NCBI GenBank assembly: GCA_036346225.1
Contig: JARFIW010001109.1
Span: forward strand, 1,348,501 to 1,412,500
Direction: 5' to 3'
Length of the DNA: 64,000 nucleotides
Source: Platerodrilus igneus
Taxonomy: Eukaryota; Arthropoda; Insecta; Coleoptera; Lycidae
Position numbers and translations under genes: made by a program
Shown: positions 60,011 to 64,000 of the stretch, one piece after another
How the letters are laid out: each line of letters opens with the position of its first letter
Numbering within the stretch: position 1 is the stretch's first letter
Notes under the pieces: generated by a model
What the model saw: only the letters and a program-made list of their open reading frames with translations
What the model was told of the DNA's origin: nothing
Database searches by the model: none

Positions 60011-61659
60011 TTGAAAATTCAGGCTCGAAAAGATGAAGAAACCAAGCTTTATATAATACTTTTTATAGCATTAGTTTGTTTTGGGAAAACTTGGATTTTA
60101 ATACGTGTGTAGAATGCCAAACTAAATTTACTTTTGAGACATTTTGTACCTATTTCTTTCAAAACTATAATTTTTGGAAATATATAATAAAAGACTTTTC
60201 CACAATTGATTATTAAAATGCCATTCAAGTTTGTACATGGCAACAAAGTTGATAAATCTTTTCTGTGAATGAACAAGGAAAGATAACCAATGTGAAAATA
60301 ATCTGGAAGTATAAGGCAATTTGAACGTATTAAGGTAAATCTCGATTTCACAGTAAAATTGAAAATGTAAGTAAAAATAACAAAACATAATCATATTCAT
60401 GGTCAAGCAAAAATTCAAGTGAAAAAATTGTTTATGAAATTTAAAAGAATCCAAAACAATGAACAATCAGCATATGACAGATTTAATGTTGTTGCAGAAG
60501 AAGCGAGGAATATGAAACAGGTAGTTGAAAAGTTTGGCATGATACTCAAGTTATGTTGCCAAATCTAATTTATTTAGAGCTGGTTTGATTTTTTATGAAT
60601 ACACCTAAAACATTGGGAGACAAAATTACCTTACTGTTTCTTAGTGAACCGAGAACAAAGTGTATTCTAATATTTTCTATAGTAAAAATACGGACATGTT
60701 TGTGATGGGTACAAACTGATAATACTGATGAGAATTTAAAAATCACTGCATCTATACTTCGGTACATTTAGACCATCCATGTTTTGAGGTATAACGTCAT
60801 CTAATTGTTCTCAATTCTACTGAACAGTCACAGTATTTTAAATTACATGCAAGCGTTGTACAGCCTGAACAATCTACATTCTGACTTGACTCCATACACA
60901 ATTATTGCTCCACGTGTATTAATTTTTGTTTTTTGTTATACCTATTTTGATATTCTACACCAATTTTGTATTTTTCATCATTTTCAATATATTTGAGTAT
61001 GTATTTAACAAATAAATCAAATTTAACAATACATATAATGTTGTTAAGCCTGATTATGCTCTATATATTCATCAACTAGCAGCAATGACAGCCATTCTAG
61101 CAACAAATATAGCACAAACTTTTGAATAGTTTATTGAACCTCAGTTTTTGAGGACAATAAAAAAAGATTTAGAAATTACATCAATTATTTTGAAGGTAGC
61201 TGGATGATAAAGCCAAATCCATGAAGAAAAAAAAGAAAACTAGTGTTCAGCATTGCAATGTTGATTTACTATAATGATACACTTAAAACTAACAATTCTT
61301 TCGAAGAAAAATCAAGAAGTTTTACTAGTTGATGAACCAATAAAATTTATAACCAGTCCAAGGAAATATTGGTCTTGATGAATTAAAATTAGAACAATGT
61401 ATCGTCAAGAAACAACCACAGACTGGAAAAATTATACCAGAAACATTGTAATGCATATTATATCTGTATTACAAGACTATAAAAATCATAGAAAAATATT
61501 TAAGATGTTTTACCTTAATATTTAGCCTATAAAAAATAGTTTATAGATAATATACATATTTCTTTAACCAATAATGTCCTTTAACACTATTTTCTTTAAC
61601 TAAATACTCACACTATTCCTCATGTGTAAATTGGTTAAATAAATAAATATTGCCAAATT
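60011..61659. other. No recognisable gene
   Basis: Two overlapping minus frames of 100-112 codons (60049-60466) have lysine/phenylalanine/tyrosine-rich translations without motifs and lie in AT-rich DNA; they look like chance. Around 61080-61440 some plus-strand text looks faintly protein-like but shifts frame too often to follow. Confidence 0.4.
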
Positions 61660-63325
61660 AGAAAGTAATAAAGTTGCAATGTCACGTTAAACAAAAATCA
61701 GAGGCAAAAAGAGAGAAATTAATAAACCGACAAAATTAACATTGATTCAAATTATATATTCTGATTTCATGTACGGTAGTGTTCAATATGGAAAATATTT
61801 CAATAAATTGTTAGTTCTATTAAAATTATAAACATGAGCATCATGTTATTCCTGTTAAATATTTATTTGAACGGAACTTAGGGTCATAAATTATTTTAAA
61901 ACAACAAACCAGATAATTAAAATATTCATTACAGTAAATTTTCATAGCGGGTTTATGTCATTTTAAGAAAACTTTTAAAGTAGAAAAGGGAACAACTATG
62001 GAATTATTAATAGGCATGTTCTAGATCATAATTATTCCAAATACAGAAAAGTTTTTTACAAATTTTAGTCATATACTGTTACATAGTTGCAATGCCAAGT
62101 AAACTCCCAGACAATATAAGAAATATATGCATAAAATGTAGGTATTGGTTAAAAACCAGTGCTTTATTACTAAAATTCACAAATATCAAATTGCAGATAA
62201 TTAATCACGTCATACAATACTATGTATTCATTTATATTTCTGAAGGCATTACATGAAACTCTAATTTAAGTAAACTATATGACATCATGCTTGATTCACG
62301 TGTAATAGAGATGTTATACTATGATATAGCCCTTACTAAAAAATGAAGAATAGGAAATATGCTATAGATTGTGGACAGAAAATAAGTTACAATTAATGAG
62401 TTGCGAGCCATAAGCAAAAACATATATGCGAGTAAACCGTGAAAGGTTTGTAGTCGAGTACACCCCTTTGGAATAATAAACAGGCGTTAACGTGGTGAGC
62501 CACAGATTTTGACAGAACCTAAAACATTAATATATTTGGACGGTTCGGTTCCAAGCAAAAAGAAATTTGGAAAAAGCGCCTGATAACCAGCTAGTTTATG
62601 GTTCCATGGAATTCTTTAGTAACCTGAAGACGTAACTGTAAGTCATAACTCTTTAGAAACACATCTTGTTTTTTGTTTCATAAATTATTGATAAACTTAT
62701 ATAACGTCCACTTTAGGTGTTGAATTATTAAAGGTATTGAATCTGTATATTGCAAGTTTTAATTGCAAATTTGACATGTACTGCAAATTATTATTATAGT
62801 TATTTACCAAGATTATGATTAACTGAAAATGAACTGATTATAATTTTTCAATTCTGTGTGAATTTGTTTACAGGAATATCGTTATGTAGCTCACGTTTAC
62901 ACTGATATAATCAAATTTAAAAGTGTTGTAGTATACCTGTTTACAGGAAATTGGAATAATGGTATATTAAATAGATTTAGGTGACGCATTAAGTTAATAG
63001 TTGGCGCTTTATTTGTTCAAACATTTTGTTGGAAATTTGTAAAGAGATCTCCATTTCTCTAGATGGTAAAATGTCATTAAAATCCTCAAGGATTATTTGT
63101 TGTCAATAGGATTACAAGACCAAAGGGTTTGGCATACAAAATTTGACAGTTCTGAAAGGTTTTCAAGGTAAATGTTATTGGTAACGTGAAATTGCACCTA
63201 GTGAATTGTTACATTTTCCTATTTTTTTGGTATTTTTTCTATAGGGATCCACTCCTGCTCCACTGCAGTTACCCGAAGCACCCGTATTTTGTTATGGGAT
63301 TTCCACCCCTTCATTCAGGGAAATT
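61660..63325. repeat. Repeat R2, copy F
   Basis: Partner of copy A (25035-27345), which it matches including the CGTGGTGAGCCACAGATTTT block near 62490, the block CTGAAAATGAACTGATTA and the end module. No LINE insertion here, so it shows the unbroken layout of the unit. Confidence 0.65.
63244..63325. promoter_or_regulatory. R2 end module, copy F
   Basis: The plus-strand border is TTTTTTCTATAG. On the plus strand one frame is open for 63 codons from an ATG at 63186 and includes HCSYPKHPYFVMGFPPL, comparable with HCSWPVHLYFAMGFSSL in copy A. Copies C and D have a stop (TAG) at the residue after HCS, and copy E has one after CRCS, so coding use is doubtful. The minus-strand TATA-like box is weak here (AACAAAATACGG). 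Confidence 0.4.
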
Positions 63326-64000
63326 CACCCGTAACAGATTCTATATAAAAACTAATCTTTTGCTAACAAAAGCCTAAATTTGCCATAATTGTCTAGAATA
63401 TTATTTCTATGCTTTTAGTAAAACGGTTGACCATCAAACGAGAGCTTTCAGACCTTTCAGAACATGCTTTATTTTTATCGCCCAGATGTTCGATAGCTAT
63501 TTTTGATGTCTATTCTTTAAGAGACATTAGAACTCGTAAGGTAGGGTAAGAAATTACAAAATTAACCCCTTGTATTATAGTAAAGACAACGAGAGTCTAT
63601 GTCGATTCGATTATAAATGTTTATCGCATCTACATTAATTAAGCATAATTGTTTAAGAACGTTGATATAGATATATTATGCAGGACATTTCTCACACGTT
63701 TGGTAAAATATTTAAATATATCAGTTTATTTTTGTATAGACTGATATTGTTCGTACCCTCCATTCTGTCTGTAAGAGGAGCTATTTATGCAAGAATATTG
63801 TACACAATTTCATAGCAATCACCTTAAAGGGTTATTTGAAAAATAGTGTTTTTTTCAGCTAGTCCACCTCTGCAGAATTTTTTAAAGTAGATAGTCGCCC
63901 ATATTGTTGTTAAAAGTGTAGATCTTTTTATTGTGTTAAAATACAAATTTCCAATTAGAATCTTATAAAGAAATGGATCATTTATTAGAAATATTAGAAT
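63326..64000. other. No recognisable gene
   Basis: AT-rich end of the window. Nothing that I can support. Confidence 0.45.

Noticed and set aside
60049..60466. Two overlapping minus-strand frames of 100-112 codons
   Set aside because: Low-complexity translations rich in K, F, Y and I, as expected by chance in AT-rich DNA; no motif, no splice or promoter context.
1..64000. CRISPR arrays, bacterial operons, riboswitches
   Set aside because: No regular direct repeats with unique spacers and no clustered open frames or ribosome-binding sites; all context is eukaryotic.

Overview
The window looks like a piece of an arthropod, most likely insect, nuclear genome. It is AT-rich and almost free of long open frames. 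It is filled with decayed copies of typical animal transposons: BEL/Pao, two kinds of LINE, a tRNA-derived SINE, and MULE, hAT, piggyBac, pogo/Tigger and mariner-related DNA transposons. There is no sign of bacterial gene organisation. I cannot name the species.

Layout. 0-2 kb: a Myb/SANT-like gene on the minus strand, damaged, with its 3' part duplicated in tandem. 2.8-5.4 kb: a MULE-related gene with two canonical short introns, split by a LINE that carries a SINE. 6.2-9.7 kb: a BEL/Pao relic (PHD-like finger, gag, protease, reverse transcriptase) with a clean SINE insertion. 9.7-12.5 kb: first copy of a non-coding repeat (called R1 here). 12.5-14.8 kb: a second LINE of the same family. 16-17.7 kb: a minisatellite and a possible Ty3/gypsy primer-binding site. 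18.9-20.7 kb: a hAT relic, then a short R1 copy and a LINE fragment. 22.5-24.7 kb: a non-autonomous element with inverted repeats of about 145 bp.

From 25 kb on, five diverged copies of a 1.7-2.3 kb repeat (called R2) lie in the same orientation, each ending in the same conserved module of about 80 bp. Between them are the third R1 copy with two LINE insertions, one of which contains a foldback element of about 800 bp (27.7-34.2 kb); a DUF4817-type transposase relic (37.1-38.1 kb); a long LINE with endonuclease and reverse transcriptase (43.1-47.8 kb); a pogo/Tigger relic (47.8-49.4 kb); a coding-like island I could not identify (49.4-50.3 kb); one clean coding exon on the minus strand (50.94-51.12 kb), the best candidate for a live host gene; and a piggyBac element with both ends preserved (56.4-58.4 kb).

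No transposon here looks able to move by itself, because every coding region is broken. The value of the window is its stratigraphy (SINE in LINE in MULE; foldback in LINE in R1), the same-orientation R1/R2 families, and the two unexplained coding-like segments. All family calls were made by eye from translated motifs, without database searches.
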